NCBI RefSeq assembly: GCF_009936375.1
Contig: NZ_AP022334.1
Span: forward strand, 62,001 to 126,000
Direction: 5' to 3'
Source of the DNA: Methylosinus sp. C49
GTDB taxonomy: Bacteria; Pseudomonadota; Alphaproteobacteria; Rhizobiales; Beijerinckiaceae
DNA length: 64,000 nt
Part shown: positions 18,231-27,123 of the stretch, one piece after another
How positions within the stretch are numbered: position 1 is the first letter of the stretch
Layout: each line of letters opens with the position of its first letter
The notes under the pieces: model-generated
The model's input: the letters and a program-made list of their open reading frames with translations, nothing else
Database searches by the model: none
What the model was told of the DNA's origin: nothing
Made by a program: the position numbers and the translations under genes

Positions 18231-18932
18231 TCATGCCCGCAGGCGGCGATGCGGCCCCCCGCTCGGGCCGTTCCTATCAGAATCGGTTATTGCGCGGAGC
18301 GCCGCCGCGTCCCAAAGAAGACTGACGTTTCTGTTGGTATCGAAAAGCGCTTCCAATATTCGTGGGTCGAACGTAAATCCTGGGCCGGCTCTTTGTATAG
18401 TGCGCATTCGCGCCAAAGCGCTGTCGTTGGTCTCCTCGGGCTTATAGCTTCGTTTCGAACGAAAGGCGTCATACACATCCGCCACGGCGGTAATTCGCGC
18501 CGCGAGTGGGATTTCGCTTCCGACGCACCCCTTGGGATAGCCCGAGCCATCGAATCTCGTATGATGCCATCGCGCAATATCGGCGGCCAAAGCGCCGTCT
18601 GGATCCGATGAGGAGGCGAGAATATCCGCGCCGCTCTCCGCGTGCGTTTCGACAATCGCGCGCTCGTCGGATGTTAGGACGTCCGGAGACATCAAGATTC
18701 TGGTCGGCACCGCCAGTTTCCCGAGATCGTGAAAGTAAGCGGCTCGAGAAAACTGAGCGGCACTCGCTTCATGGCCGATGACGGACGCGAGATGCGCGAC
18801 CAGAGCGCTCACCCTGTATGAGTGGAAAGCCAGCCCGAGCCCCGGCGTAGATTGCTCCGACTCCGCTATTCGCCTGGACAAATTCGAGAAAGCGTCAGTG
18901 GGAATCGAGCACAAATCACTCTCGGGACGCAT
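18231..18932 (-). CDS. HD-GYP domain protein, probable cyclic-di-GMP phosphodiesterase
   Basis: 233 residues consisting almost only of the HD-GYP domain. The metal-binding HD is in YFHDLGKLAVP (residues 68-69), followed by HAESGADIL, RWHHTRFDGSGYPKG (the GYP signature, ~131-133) and ARITAVADVYDAF. Such enzymes open c-di-GMP to pGpG or GMP. There is no receiver or membrane domain, so control must come through a partner or through expression. The start ATG at 18932 has no strong ribosome site. No cyclase is nearby. Confidence 0.88.
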   Translation of the reverse strand: MRPESDLCSIPTDAFSNLSRRIAESEQSTPGLGLAFHSYRVSALVAHLASVIGHEASAAQFSRAAYFHDLGKLAVPTRILMSPDVLTSDERAIVETHAESGADILASSSDPDGALAADIARWHHTRFDGSGYPKGCVGSEIPLAARITAVADVYDAFRSKRSYKPEETNDSALARMRTIQRAGPGFTFDPRILEALFDTNRNVSLLWDAAALRAITDSDRNGPSGGPHRRLRA

Positions 18933-19794
18933 TAATTTCGGCTTCCTTCCATGGGTTCGATAGTTTTCTAACGCTCATTAAATGCGGCAATGCGACGAAT
19001 GTGAGGCAATGAACTATGCTTTACTCTATAACCTGTAAATTATGCTGGCGGCATAAGCCGGAGCGACGAAACGCGGCAGAGAGTTTTTTATTTTATTCAC
19101 ATTCTATTTACCTTTGAGCATTTTCTTGCCGGCGCCGAAAGTCGTTCTGGCAACGCCCCTGTGTTGTACACGGCTCCAGACCGCTGGAAGGCGCTGAGGC
19201 TCGACCGCGCTTACTTTCAGCCAGGTGGGTATGTCGGCTTTCTGCGTAACCGGTCGTCCGCCCCGCGGGCGGGATCCGGCTGCAATGGGTCACAGTTCCT
19301 CCTTCGCCGTCGGGAAGGGGGAACTCGCGCCATGAGCCGTCATTCACCATGGACGACCGCAGGGTCCGCTTTCCCTGGATTTCGCGGACATTCGCGGCGG
19401 CGGATCGGCTGGACATAGACGTTCTAATCTCGCGCGGCGCGGCTGCAGGCTCGTGACGAGTTTCGCTCCCCGAAGGTCGTGGTTCGCTATCCCAAGCTGG
19501 AGATGCGAAAATCCATGCAAAGACCGCGGGTTCGCTGCTCAAACCGCGGCGCGCCATAATCGCAAGCCAAAATCGATTCGAGACCCGGTCGGCGGCAAAA
19601 ATCGAGTGGCGCCGACATCATATGAGCGAGCGCTCGGTTTTGACCCTGGCGGAGCATAATTTTTCAACGCTTCAGGACGCCGATTGGCGTCGAGACCCTG
19701 CGCCTGTTCATATTCCACATCTGAATCGCCCGCGGGGCCTCTCGCCTGAACTTCGCCGCAAATCGACACGATGCATGGCCGGATCGACATGGGT
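18933..19794. other. 862-bp region without a recognised gene
   Basis: AT-rich for the first ~170 bp (18960-19120), likely the promoter of the HD-GYP gene, then GC-rich. It contains copy 2 of the 65-bp repeat. About 19225-19310 also resembles 26165-26240 in scattered blocks, both containing GCAATGGGTCA. Short ORFs on both strands have no ribosome sites or homology. It looks like decayed DNA. Confidence 0.4.
19341..19405 (+). repeat. Dispersed REP-like repeat, copy 2
   Basis: Partner of 14204-14268. The shared core AGGGTCCGCTTTCCCTG is almost unchanged, while the flanks differ. Both copies are in the same orientation, 5 kb apart. Confidence 0.65.
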
Positions 19795-21168
19795 CTACTC
19801 CGCGGCGAATATGACCCTGAACGTCGCTCCGCCTCCGGGTGTATCCGCGATGTAGATTCGGCCTCCCGATAGCTGAACCAATTCCTTCACGATGGACAAA
19901 CCGAGCCCGGACCCAGGCGACATTTCTTCCCTGCGCCAGAACGGCTCGAACACCATGTCTCGATCCGCGGGCGCCACACCTCCTCCGTGATCGACGACAT
20001 CGATAGTCGCGTCCTTCTCGAGACGAACGACAACTGTTCCGCCTACGGGCTCCGCTCGGATCGCATTCTCGATGAGATTGGTGAGGATGCATTCGACGGC
20101 CCACTCATGTTCGCGCGCCATGATCGAATGGGGCGGGGTGTCGAACTCGATATTCTTGCGGTTGTCGATCGCAATGGGCGCGTAATCCGTGACGATCGCG
20201 AGAACGAGCCGATTTAAGTCGATAGGCTGAGATTCGGAGTAATTCCGCTCCTTCATCTGGGCGAGGACCAGCAATTGCTCCACGATCGTCTGCATTCGAC
20301 GTACGTCCCTATCGAGCTCGTGCTTTACGACGCTTTCGTCCAATGTCTCGACTCGCGACCGCAGTATCGTGAGCGGGGTGCGCAACTCATGCGCTGAATT
20401 TGCGGCGAACCGTCGTTCACGCGCGACGCCTTCGTTCACGCGCTCGAATGCTTTGTTCACGGCTTCGATGAAGGGAAGCGTCTCCGTCGGCTGTCCCGCC
20501 GCCGAAAAATGCTGATCGATAGTATTCAGATCGATCGCGGCGATGCGCGTCGCGAGAGCGTGCAACGGCGCGAGCCCGCGTCGGATGACGACCGCCGCGA
20601 CGACCGCCATCGCTATCGAAAGAGCGACAAAATAAAAGAAATCTCTATTTCGGTCGATGTGGATCATCTGAAATACGACATCTTCCCATTGAAAATAAGA
20701 TCCGTATGTCGCAACGTGCAAACGACCATTCGGCGTCTCCTCCGACACCAGATAGCCATATGAACGTTTATTCGTGTCATCGCTCAAATGGAATCCGAAA
20801 TAAATATCGTCGAATACAGTCATTCGACCGAAATATGATCCCAGCTCCGTCGACGATCCGGAGACGATCGAATTGGTTTCCGCGTCTATAACCGTGAAGC
20901 GGAATTCTGGATTGCGCATCCTATATTGGCGCAGTTCGTCAGTTGGCTCGATCGACTTTCGTCCGGACGCATCGATGTGAAGGGATCGCAGGACGATCTC
21001 TCGCGATCTCTTCGTCGTCCAACCACTGAGGGGCGGAATATGTCGATATCCGGCTAAAATCGTCGACACGGTCACAATTGCAGGCACCGGAGCCAGAACC
21101 AAAACAAAAAATAAGCCCGCTATCCAATAGGCGATAAGTCTCGATGACAGAGACCGCAGCTTAATCAC
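19795..21168 (-). CDS. Two-component sensor histidine kinase (QseC/TctE-like)
   Basis: 457 residues from GTG at 21168, which overlaps the response-regulator stop and has AAGGA 8 nt upstream. Membrane helices at ~10-32 and ~165-185 flank a periplasmic sensor of ~130 residues. HisKA has the phospho-acceptor in NSAHELRTPL (~260); HATPase_c has NLIENAIRAEPVGG (N box), DHGGGVAPAD (G1), FEPFWRRE (F) and GSGLGLSIV (G2). It should phosphorylate the adjacent regulator. The divergent TonB receptor operon suggests it senses iron, a siderophore or a metal (inference). Confidence 0.9.
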   Translation of the reverse strand: MIKLRSLSSRLIAYWIAGLFFVLVLAPVPAIVTVSTILAGYRHIPPLSGWTTKRSREIVLRSLHIDASGRKSIEPTDELRQYRMRNPEFRFTVIDAETNSIVSGSSTELGSYFGRMTVFDDIYFGFHLSDDTNKRSYGYLVSEETPNGRLHVATYGSYFQWEDVVFQMIHIDRNRDFFYFVALSIAMAVVAAVVIRRGLAPLHALATRIAAIDLNTIDQHFSAAGQPTETLPFIEAVNKAFERVNEGVARERRFAANSAHELRTPLTILRSRVETLDESVVKHELDRDVRRMQTIVEQLLVLAQMKERNYSESQPIDLNRLVLAIVTDYAPIAIDNRKNIEFDTPPHSIMAREHEWAVECILTNLIENAIRAEPVGGTVVVRLEKDATIDVVDHGGGVAPADRDMVFEPFWRREEMSPGSGLGLSIVKELVQLSGGRIYIADTPGGGATFRVIFAAE

Positions 21169-21841
21169 GTCTAATTTCCTTGATGAGATAGCCGATCCCT
21201 TTCGGCGCATGAATTTCGAGGCCGGCGTCTTTATCGTTCAACCTCTGTCGTAGACGGCTGACGAGCATTTTCAGCGCACCGAGGCACGAATCGTCTTCAG
21301 AACCGTAAACCTCTTCGATCAATACAGGATAATTGACCGCACGCCCTGCGCGTCTCGCCAAGGCTTCGAGCAATATCAATTCGCGACGCGGCGGAATGAA
21401 TGGCGCGCCTCGGATAGAGGCTTCATGGGAGTTGGGATCGACCGAAAGGGCGCCGATCATGATCGGAGGAAGCTGCTCTCCCCCGGGCCGCCTGAGGCAG
21501 GCGCGAATACGAGCGATGAGCTCCTTCGCGGCGAAAGGCTTCGTCAGATAGTCGTCGGCCCCGGCTTCCAATCCGCTGACCCGCTCGTCTATCTTTCTCG
21601 CGGCCGAGACGATCACGATGCGAACGCCCGGCCTCATGCGCTTCATTTCCGGAATGAGCGACATGCCGTCTCCGTCCGGGAGACGGCGATCGAGCAGCAC
21701 CAGCGGATAATCATTGTCTCTGATCGCAGCGGATGCGTCCGTCAATGTGCCCACTCGATCGGCGACAAATCCGGATTTGGAGACATTGCGACCGATCAAT
21801 GTCGCTATATCGGGTTGATCTTCGACGATGAGAATCCGCAT
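21161..21841 (-). CDS. OmpR-family response regulator
   Basis: 226 residues. The receiver domain begins MRILIVEDQPDIATLIG; the phospho-acceptor Asp is in LVLLDRRLPDGDG (~51), and the conserved Lys in YLTKPF. The C-terminal winged helix carries PPRRELILLEALARRAGR and an SRLRQRL recognition helix. AAGGA lies 10-11 nt before the ATG at 21841. It is the first gene of a two-gene operon with the kinase. An 8-bp inverted repeat 62 bp upstream is a candidate operator. Confidence 0.92.
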   Translation of the reverse strand: MRILIVEDQPDIATLIGRNVSKSGFVADRVGTLTDASAAIRDNDYPLVLLDRRLPDGDGMSLIPEMKRMRPGVRIVIVSAARKIDERVSGLEAGADDYLTKPFAAKELIARIRACLRRPGGEQLPPIMIGALSVDPNSHEASIRGAPFIPPRRELILLEALARRAGRAVNYPVLIEEVYGSEDDSCLGALKMLVSRLRQRLNDKDAGLEIHAPKGIGYLIKEIRRD

Positions 21842-21903
21842 CGAACGACGCTGTCCTTTTTTACCGACCGCGGCAGATAGCGTTTCCGCGCCGAGTTTAG
21901 GGG

Positions 21904-21925
21904 GATGTTGCGGAGGCGCAACATC
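21904..21925. promoter_or_regulatory. Inverted repeat between the two-component genes and the receptor operon
   Basis: GATGTTGC at 21904-21911 and GCAACATC at 21918-21925 are perfect inverted repeats with a 6-bp spacer. It lies 62 bp before the response-regulator start and ~100 bp before the divergent small-protein gene. OmpR-type regulators usually bind direct repeats, so this might serve another regulator. Confidence 0.45.
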
Positions 21926-22026
21926 AAATCGAATTCGGCTCGACAAGCGCGGCCCCCCAAAAAACCTCGAAATGTGACCGCGTGGTTACCAGCGCTCCCG
22001 TAAAGTGGCGCGAGCAAGGGGCGAAC

Positions 22027-22395
22027 ATGCGGCGGATGAGCTGGTTTCTTTCGGTTCTGGCGATTTTGCAGGGGGTGACCTTCGGCGCCCTCGCTCGCGC
22101 GGACCTCGGTCGCGATCACGCGACGATCGCCGTTCGCGACGCTGACGAGCATTGTTCGCGGGAGCGTGGCGACCTCCCGGACCCGGCGCGGGGATCGTGT
22201 CGTCACGACTGTTGCATTATCTATTCGTCCCGCCCCGGAGCCGACTTCCTCCCGATCGTCGCCCGCTCGCCCGACCTCCCCCTCGGACGCCTGCCTCTCT
22301 CCTCGGCCCCGACCCGCCGCTCCTCGCTCGAGGAGGCGCCCGCGCTCGCCCGGCGGCTCGCGCCGCCGCCGCGAGGACCGCCAGACTTCTCCTGA
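22027..22395 (+). CDS. Small secreted cysteine- and proline-rich protein
   Basis: 122 residues from ATG 22027 with AAGGG 6 nt upstream. A signal peptide (MSWFLSVLAILQGVTFGALA) is followed by a short region with Cys-x-x-x-Cys-Cys spacing (CRHDCC) and a proline-rich tail ending RLAPPPRGPPDF. The shape resembles DUF2946-type small periplasmic proteins found beside metal-transport genes, but similarity is loose. It is the first gene of the receptor operon, 78 nt before the receptor. Confidence 0.55.
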   Translation: MRRMSWFLSVLAILQGVTFGALARADLGRDHATIAVRDADEHCSRERGDLPDPARGSCRHDCCIIYSSRPGADFLPIVARSPDLPLGRLPLSSAPTRRSSLEEAPALARRLAPPPRGPPDFS

Positions 22396-22473
22396 CGTCG
22401 ACCATCTCACACGAATGAGTCGGAAGACTCCCACGGTTTTCGCGCGGCTCGCACGCCGCGCCAGGAGAATGAC

Positions 22474-24705
22474 ATGTTCCGTTCTATGCTATTGCGCGGC
22501 GCCTCCATCGGCGCCCTCTCTCTCGCTGCGTCCTCCGTCCTCGCTCAGGAGGCGCTTCCGGCGATCGACATCGCCGCGGAAACGCGCGACGCGCGGCAAG
22601 GGGCCGCCTCTCGGGAGAGACCCGGCTCGAGTCAGCACGGCGCCGGCCTCGGCGGGCGCTTCACCGGCTACGCCGTAGATCAAAAGACCGCCGCCATGGT
22701 CGGCAAGACCAATACGCCGATCCTGCAAACGCCGACGGCGATTCAAGTCGTGACGCGCCAGACGATCGACGATCAGCAATCGACCTCCGTCCTGAACAGC
22801 GTCGTCGCCAATGTCAGCGGCATGTCCATCACGGGAAGCCAATTCTACGACCGCTTCGTCATACGGGGATTCGACGTCGGTCGTAACACATATCGGAACG
22901 GTCTCAGAGTCGTCGACACGACCAATCTCGAAACCGCCAATCTGCAATCGATCGAGGTGCTCAAAGGCCCCGCGGCGATGCTGTATGGTCGGATCGAGCC
23001 GGGCGGCCTCGTCAATCTCGTGCCGAAGCGTCCTCTGTTCGAACCCTATTACTCGATCCAGGAACAGGCCGGCTCCTTCGGCTATACGAAAACGTCATTC
23101 GACGCGACCGGGCCGCTGAACGCCGAAAAGACGCTCGCCTACCGCTTCAACGGCGCCTATCTCAACACAGAGTCGCACCGCGACTTCGTCGAGCGGGAAA
23201 ACATCTTCCTCGCGCCGACGCTCACATGGCGGCCGAACGAGCAAATCACGCTCAATATCGACGGCGAATATCAGAACCTGAAATTCACTTCCGACGCATA
23301 TAATTCGATACCTGCAATCGGCCGAAGGCCCGCGAATGTTCCGATTTATCGCAATTATGCGGAACCCTCGCTGACATTGGTGCAGCCGAATCGACAGGAG
23401 CGTCTTTTCATCGGCTATGACGCGACCGTGAATTTAACGGACGCATGGAAAGTCGTGAGCCGATTCACCTATTGGAATCAAGATTTTTTCGAGAATGACA
23501 CGATCAATAGAGGGTTCAACGCGAGCTCCGGAAATATCACTCGATCCCAATATTTCATCCCGAATGGCAGTCAGCGAACGCTCTCGTCCAACCTCGACCT
23601 CCAAGGGAGGTTCACGACTGGCCCGCTCGAGCATGAGGTTCTCTTGGGCGCCGACTACTACCAGGGTTCATATTCCCGTGTCGGGTGGTACGCCCCGTCT
23701 CCGGCGGTTCCCGCGATCAACGTCTGGAATCCCGCCTATTCGAATGGCGCCATTTCCGCGTTCTATGCGCAGAAGCAGAACAATTTCGATCTTTTCAAAG
23801 AGAGTTGGAAGGGGGTCTACGGACAGGATCAGATTTCCTTCCTGGACGACAAGATTCATCTTTTGTTAGGCGGGAGATGGGATTCGGCGATATACGGCTC
23901 CGGCTTCGACAGTAACTCACGTGGTCAAGCAGAACTGGCGTTCAAGACCATTCAATCGAGCCAGTTCAGCCCCCGTCTCGGCCTCGTGATCCAGCCTCTC
24001 TCCTGGCTGTCCCTCTACTCCAATTATTCGCAGTCTTTCGGCGTCAGCAATGGAGTCGCGGAAAACGGCTCCGCTCTTCCACCACAAAAGGCCCATCAGT
24101 TCGAAGGAGGCGTCAAGTCGGAGCTTCTGGATGGCCGCCTGACGGCGTCGGCCGCATATTATGCGATCACAAAGACCAATGTGCTCACGGCCGTTGTCGG
24201 GACGATTTTTTCTCGCCCGATTGGCGAGGCAGAGAGCAATGGTTTCGAGGTGGATGTGCAAGGTAGAGTGAGCGATAATTGGAGCTTGATCGCCAATTAC
24301 AGCTTTACGAAAGCAAGAGTGACGAAAGACAATACTGCGAGCGGCGGATCGGGCAACACCAATAATCGGCTGCCGAATGTTCCTCTGCATGCGGGAAATG
24401 TTTGGCTCAAATATGAAGCGGATGGCGAGCTCAGAGGCCTGAGCGTCGCCGGCGGCGTGAATGTCGTGGGCGAGCGCAAAGGCGATCTCGGCAACACATT
24501 CGAGCTTCCGGCCTATGCGCTGCTGAACGGAATGGCCTCTTACAGCATGACGCCCGCGAGCATGCCATGGGTGAAGCTGCTCACCTTGCAGGTGAATGTG
24601 AACAATATTCTAGACACGACGCACTACATCGGCGCCACCAATCGGTTGAGCAGCGTGCCCGGAGCGCCGAGATCCTTTCTCGTTTCGCTGCGCGCCGAGT
24701 TCTGA
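22474..24705 (+). CDS. TonB-dependent siderophore-type outer-membrane receptor
   Basis: 743 residues, the size of FhuA/FpvA-class receptors. A signal peptide ends near VLAQ (25). The plug domain (~70-190) contains TPTAIQVVTRQTIDDQQ, RGFDV and SIEVLKGPAAMLYGRIEPGG. The rest is a 22-strand barrel ending SFLVSLRAEF, with the terminal Phe needed for assembly. AGGAG lies 6 nt before the ATG. It would bring a ferric siderophore (or similar chelate) into the periplasm. No N-terminal signalling extension is evident, so control by the adjacent two-component system is more likely than by an anti-sigma factor. Confidence 0.92.
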   Translation: MFRSMLLRGASIGALSLAASSVLAQEALPAIDIAAETRDARQGAASRERPGSSQHGAGLGGRFTGYAVDQKTAAMVGKTNTPILQTPTAIQVVTRQTIDDQQSTSVLNSVVANVSGMSITGSQFYDRFVIRGFDVGRNTYRNGLRVVDTTNLETANLQSIEVLKGPAAMLYGRIEPGGLVNLVPKRPLFEPYYSIQEQAGSFGYTKTSFDATGPLNAEKTLAYRFNGAYLNTESHRDFVERENIFLAPTLTWRPNEQITLNIDGEYQNLKFTSDAYNSIPAIGRRPANVPIYRNYAEPSLTLVQPNRQERLFIGYDATVNLTDAWKVVSRFTYWNQDFFENDTINRGFNASSGNITRSQYFIPNGSQRTLSSNLDLQGRFTTGPLEHEVLLGADYYQGSYSRVGWYAPSPAVPAINVWNPAYSNGAISAFYAQKQNNFDLFKESWKGVYGQDQISFLDDKIHLLLGGRWDSAIYGSGFDSNSRGQAELAFKTIQSSQFSPRLGLVIQPLSWLSLYSNYSQSFGVSNGVAENGSALPPQKAHQFEGGVKSELLDGRLTASAAYYAITKTNVLTAVVGTIFSRPIGEAESNGFEVDVQGRVSDNWSLIANYSFTKARVTKDNTASGGSGNTNNRLPNVPLHAGNVWLKYEADGELRGLSVAGGVNVVGERKGDLGNTFELPAYALLNGMASYSMTPASMPWVKLLTLQVNVNNILDTTHYIGATNRLSSVPGAPRSFLVSLRAEF

Positions 24706-24751
24706 TCCTCGGCGCATCGCTTTCATTTCGACGGCGCCAGGGACGCCGAAC

Positions 24752-24783
24752 CGATCGCTCGACCGATGCCGTTCGAGCGATCG
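24752..24783. promoter_or_regulatory. Intercistronic hairpin between receptor and PepSY genes
   Basis: CGATCGCTCGA (24752-24762) and TCGAGCGATCG (24773-24783) form an 11-bp perfect stem with a 10-nt loop. No T-run follows, so it is more likely a partial terminator or RNA-processing/stability element that lowers expression of the PepSY gene relative to the receptor. Confidence 0.45.
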
Positions 24784-24875
24784 ACTCCACTGAAAGTCGG
24801 CATGATTTGCAGTCAATTTGCGCGCCGGTGATGGCAATCTCTTCGATCCGCGTCGCGCTTTTGGAGAGCACTGGG

Positions 24876-26114
24876 ATGATTGGAGTTGGCGTTCCGTCGC
24901 GTCCCCTTCGCCTGTCGAAGCGCATGACGCTGAAGCCTTGGCGTGAAATCTGGCGAAGGACTCATCTATGGTTGGGGCTCTCGCTCGGTCTCTTTTTGTC
25001 GATCATCGGGATCACCGGCTCAGCGCTCGTTTTCTGGACAGAAATCGATGAATGGCTCAATCCAGAACTTCGACTCGTGGCAGCCGCGTCCCAAGGCATC
25101 GACGCATGGCGTCCATTGGAGGAGATCGTTGATGCGGCGCGAAACGCAATTCCCGCGGACGCGAACCTCAGATTCAGCTATTGGCCGCAAACAGAGCGTG
25201 AAGCCTTTCTATTTTACTACCGCATAAAGAACGAAGAGTCTGGAACGTGGAATACGTTGCATGTGTTCGTCAACCCATATACGGCAGAGGTAACTGGAAG
25301 ACGTCTGTGGTACACGGATTCCGAGACCTTCAACGCCAGCTTTATCGGTTTCCTGTTCAAGCTTCATTATCAGCTGCTGACCCCCGGTTCTGGAGACGCA
25401 TTCGTTGGAATCATCGCTGTGCTCGCAAGCCTGTCCACGCTCACGGGTATTTTTCTATGGTGGCCGCGAAATGGCAAGTGGCGCAATGCATTTATAATAA
25501 AGTGGCCAGCGAAGTTCGAACGATTGAACTATGACATTCATCGTCTCTCCGGCATCTTTCTTCTGCCAGTCGCCATCGCCGTTCTCTTATCGGGATTGTC
25601 CTTTAATTTGCCAGTCCAATTCCGCGCGGTGGTGGAAATATTTTCGCACCTCACCAAGGTCGAGAAATTTCATTCGACCCCTCACCGGCATCAGCACGCG
25701 TCGACGTCGCTCGATGACGCGCTCGCGTCAGTCGAGCGCTCATTTCCAGAGGGGCACATCTATTCGGTGGCGCTACCGACGCCGAAGAATGGATTTTACG
25801 TGTTCACCCAACTATTCCCTATCGGCTGGGGGCTCGAAGGGGCCCGGACGATTTTCGTCGATCGATTCGACGGTGATTTAATTCATGTAAACGATCCCCT
25901 TAAAGGTGATGGCGATGGGTTCATAGCGTGGCAGTGGGCATTGCATTCCGGCTATGTGCTCGGATGGCCCGGCCGCATAGCCGTATTTCTCTTCGGCTTG
26001 AGCTGGCCTTTGATCTTCTTTACTGGCGTCGTGCGTTGGCTTCAAAAGCGGCGGGCGCACCGCATCGTCAAAACAAGAGGGGGTGATGCAGCTAGCCGGC
26101 TGAGGTTTAGATGA
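24876..26114 (+). CDS. PepSY-associated transmembrane protein (possible ferric-siderophore reductase)
   Basis: About 412 residues from ATG 24876 (GGAGA upstream); ATG 24924 is an alternative that starts just before the first helix. It has four membrane helices: LWLGLSLGLFLSIIGITGSA, a second near GDAFVGIIAVLASLSTLTGI, a third in FLLPVAIAVLLSGLSF, and a last one near VFLFGLSWPLIFFTGVV. FWTEIDEWLNP after helix 1 and the RLSGI/FHRLSG-like turn are hallmarks of the PepSY_TM family. Members beside TonB receptors are thought to reduce or process siderophore iron in the periplasm. Location 3' of the receptor supports that role. Confidence 0.85.
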   Translation: MIGVGVPSRPLRLSKRMTLKPWREIWRRTHLWLGLSLGLFLSIIGITGSALVFWTEIDEWLNPELRLVAAASQGIDAWRPLEEIVDAARNAIPADANLRFSYWPQTEREAFLFYYRIKNEESGTWNTLHVFVNPYTAEVTGRRLWYTDSETFNASFIGFLFKLHYQLLTPGSGDAFVGIIAVLASLSTLTGIFLWWPRNGKWRNAFIIKWPAKFERLNYDIHRLSGIFLLPVAIAVLLSGLSFNLPVQFRAVVEIFSHLTKVEKFHSTPHRHQHASTSLDDALASVERSFPEGHIYSVALPTPKNGFYVFTQLFPIGWGLEGARTIFVDRFDGDLIHVNDPLKGDGDGFIAWQWALHSGYVLGWPGRIAVFLFGLSWPLIFFTGVVRWLQKRRAHRIVKTRGGDAASRLRFR

Positions 26115-26295
26115 TCGGCGACTGCGCGCGATCCGAAGACCTCAGCGGAAGGTGAACTCGGCAATGGTCATGGAAATGTCTGCTACCGAAGTAAGCAGTC
26201 GTTCGACATTCGTGCGCGACAGGGCAGCAATGGGTCAGAGTTTCACCTTCGTAGCGCGGCCTTCCGTGCCGAGAAATATCCGCAACCCCGTCCTC

Positions 26296-26333
26296 TTGAC
26301 TCCCGACCTCGAAGGGAAGAACATTTAGGGAAC
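26296..26333 (+). promoter_or_regulatory. SOS promoter: -35 element and LexA box of imuA-imuB-dnaE2
   Basis: GAACATTTAGGGAAC at 26319-26333 is a perfect alphaproteobacterial LexA site, GAAC-N7-GAAC. TTGACT at 26296-26301 lies 17 bp before it, so the box covers the -10 region. This is where LexA would block the polymerase. The operon start codon follows ~37 nt downstream. Confidence 0.85.
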
Positions 26334-26370
26334 ATGGCATTGAGCCCACACCCAGAGGTCGAGAAGGCGC

Positions 26371-27123
26371 TTGCGGCACCAGCCCGCCATAGAGTCGTTG
26401 CGCGCGCAGATCGAGAAGATCGAAGGCCGAGCCCGGCGCGTCAAATCGGTCCTTCCGTTCGGAATCGCCGACATCGACGCCCGTCTTCCAGGCGGTGGTC
26501 TCCCTCTTGGCGCGCTCCATGAGATCGCTGGCGGCGGCAATGGCGCCGTGGACGGCGCGGCCGCTGCGCTCTTCGCCGCCGGGATCGCGACGCGCACGAA
26601 AGGCAAGGTTCTCTGGGTCATCACGCGATCCGATCTCTTCGCCCCGGCGCTGGCGCAGGCGGGCTTGCCGCCCGATCGCGTGATCTATGTCGAGGCCGGC
26701 AACGACAAGACAGTGCTCGCATGTGTCGAAGAAGGCTTGCGGCACGGCGGTCTCGGCGCGGTCGTCGGAGAAGTCGCGCGTCTCGACATGACCGCGTCCC
26801 GGCGTCTCCAGCTCTGCGCCGAGGAAAGCGGCTCGATCGGGCTCGCGTTGCGGCGCTGGCGCCGGCAATCCGAAGCCGTCGACTTCGGTCAGCCGACTGC
26901 TGCGGCCACCCGATGGCGCGTCTCGGTCATGCCCTCGGCGGCTCTGCCGGTCCCCGGCGTCGGACGCCACCGTTGGCTCCTGGAGCTGATCCGTGTCCGC
27001 GCCGGTGAAAGCGCGGATTTCGAAGTGGAGGCGTGTGATGGTTCGGGTCGTCTCGCTGTTCCTGCCGAGCTGGCCCACAGACCGGCTTCGACGGCAAGCT
27101 GGCGACGCGGCGCCGCCGGCTGA
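26371..27123 (+). CDS. imuA: ImuA, RecA-like accessory protein of damage-induced mutagenesis
   Basis: 250 residues. It keeps a RecA-like core (VLPFGIADIDARLPGGGLP, then LGALHEIAG, KVLWVITRSDLFAPALAQAG) but lacks a good Walker A. ImuA is needed with ImuB and DnaE2 for error-prone lesion bypass. No ATG fits: an upstream stop at 26341 leaves TTG 26371 (AGAAGG 3 nt before) as the best start. The ATG at 26334, directly after the LexA box, is in another frame. The gene overlaps imuB by 86 nt. Confidence 0.87.
   Translation: MRHQPAIESLRAQIEKIEGRARRVKSVLPFGIADIDARLPGGGLPLGALHEIAGGGNGAVDGAAAALFAAGIATRTKGKVLWVITRSDLFAPALAQAGLPPDRVIYVEAGNDKTVLACVEEGLRHGGLGAVVGEVARLDMTASRRLQLCAEESGSIGLALRRWRRQSEAVDFGQPTAAATRWRVSVMPSAALPVPGVGRHRWLLELIRVRAGESADFEVEACDGSGRLAVPAELAHRPASTASWRRGAAG

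Noticed and set aside
26334-26522. ATG directly after the LexA box as the start of imuA
   Set aside because: It is in a different frame from the RecA-like ImuA sequence and leaves no room for a leader; TTG at 26371 fits better.
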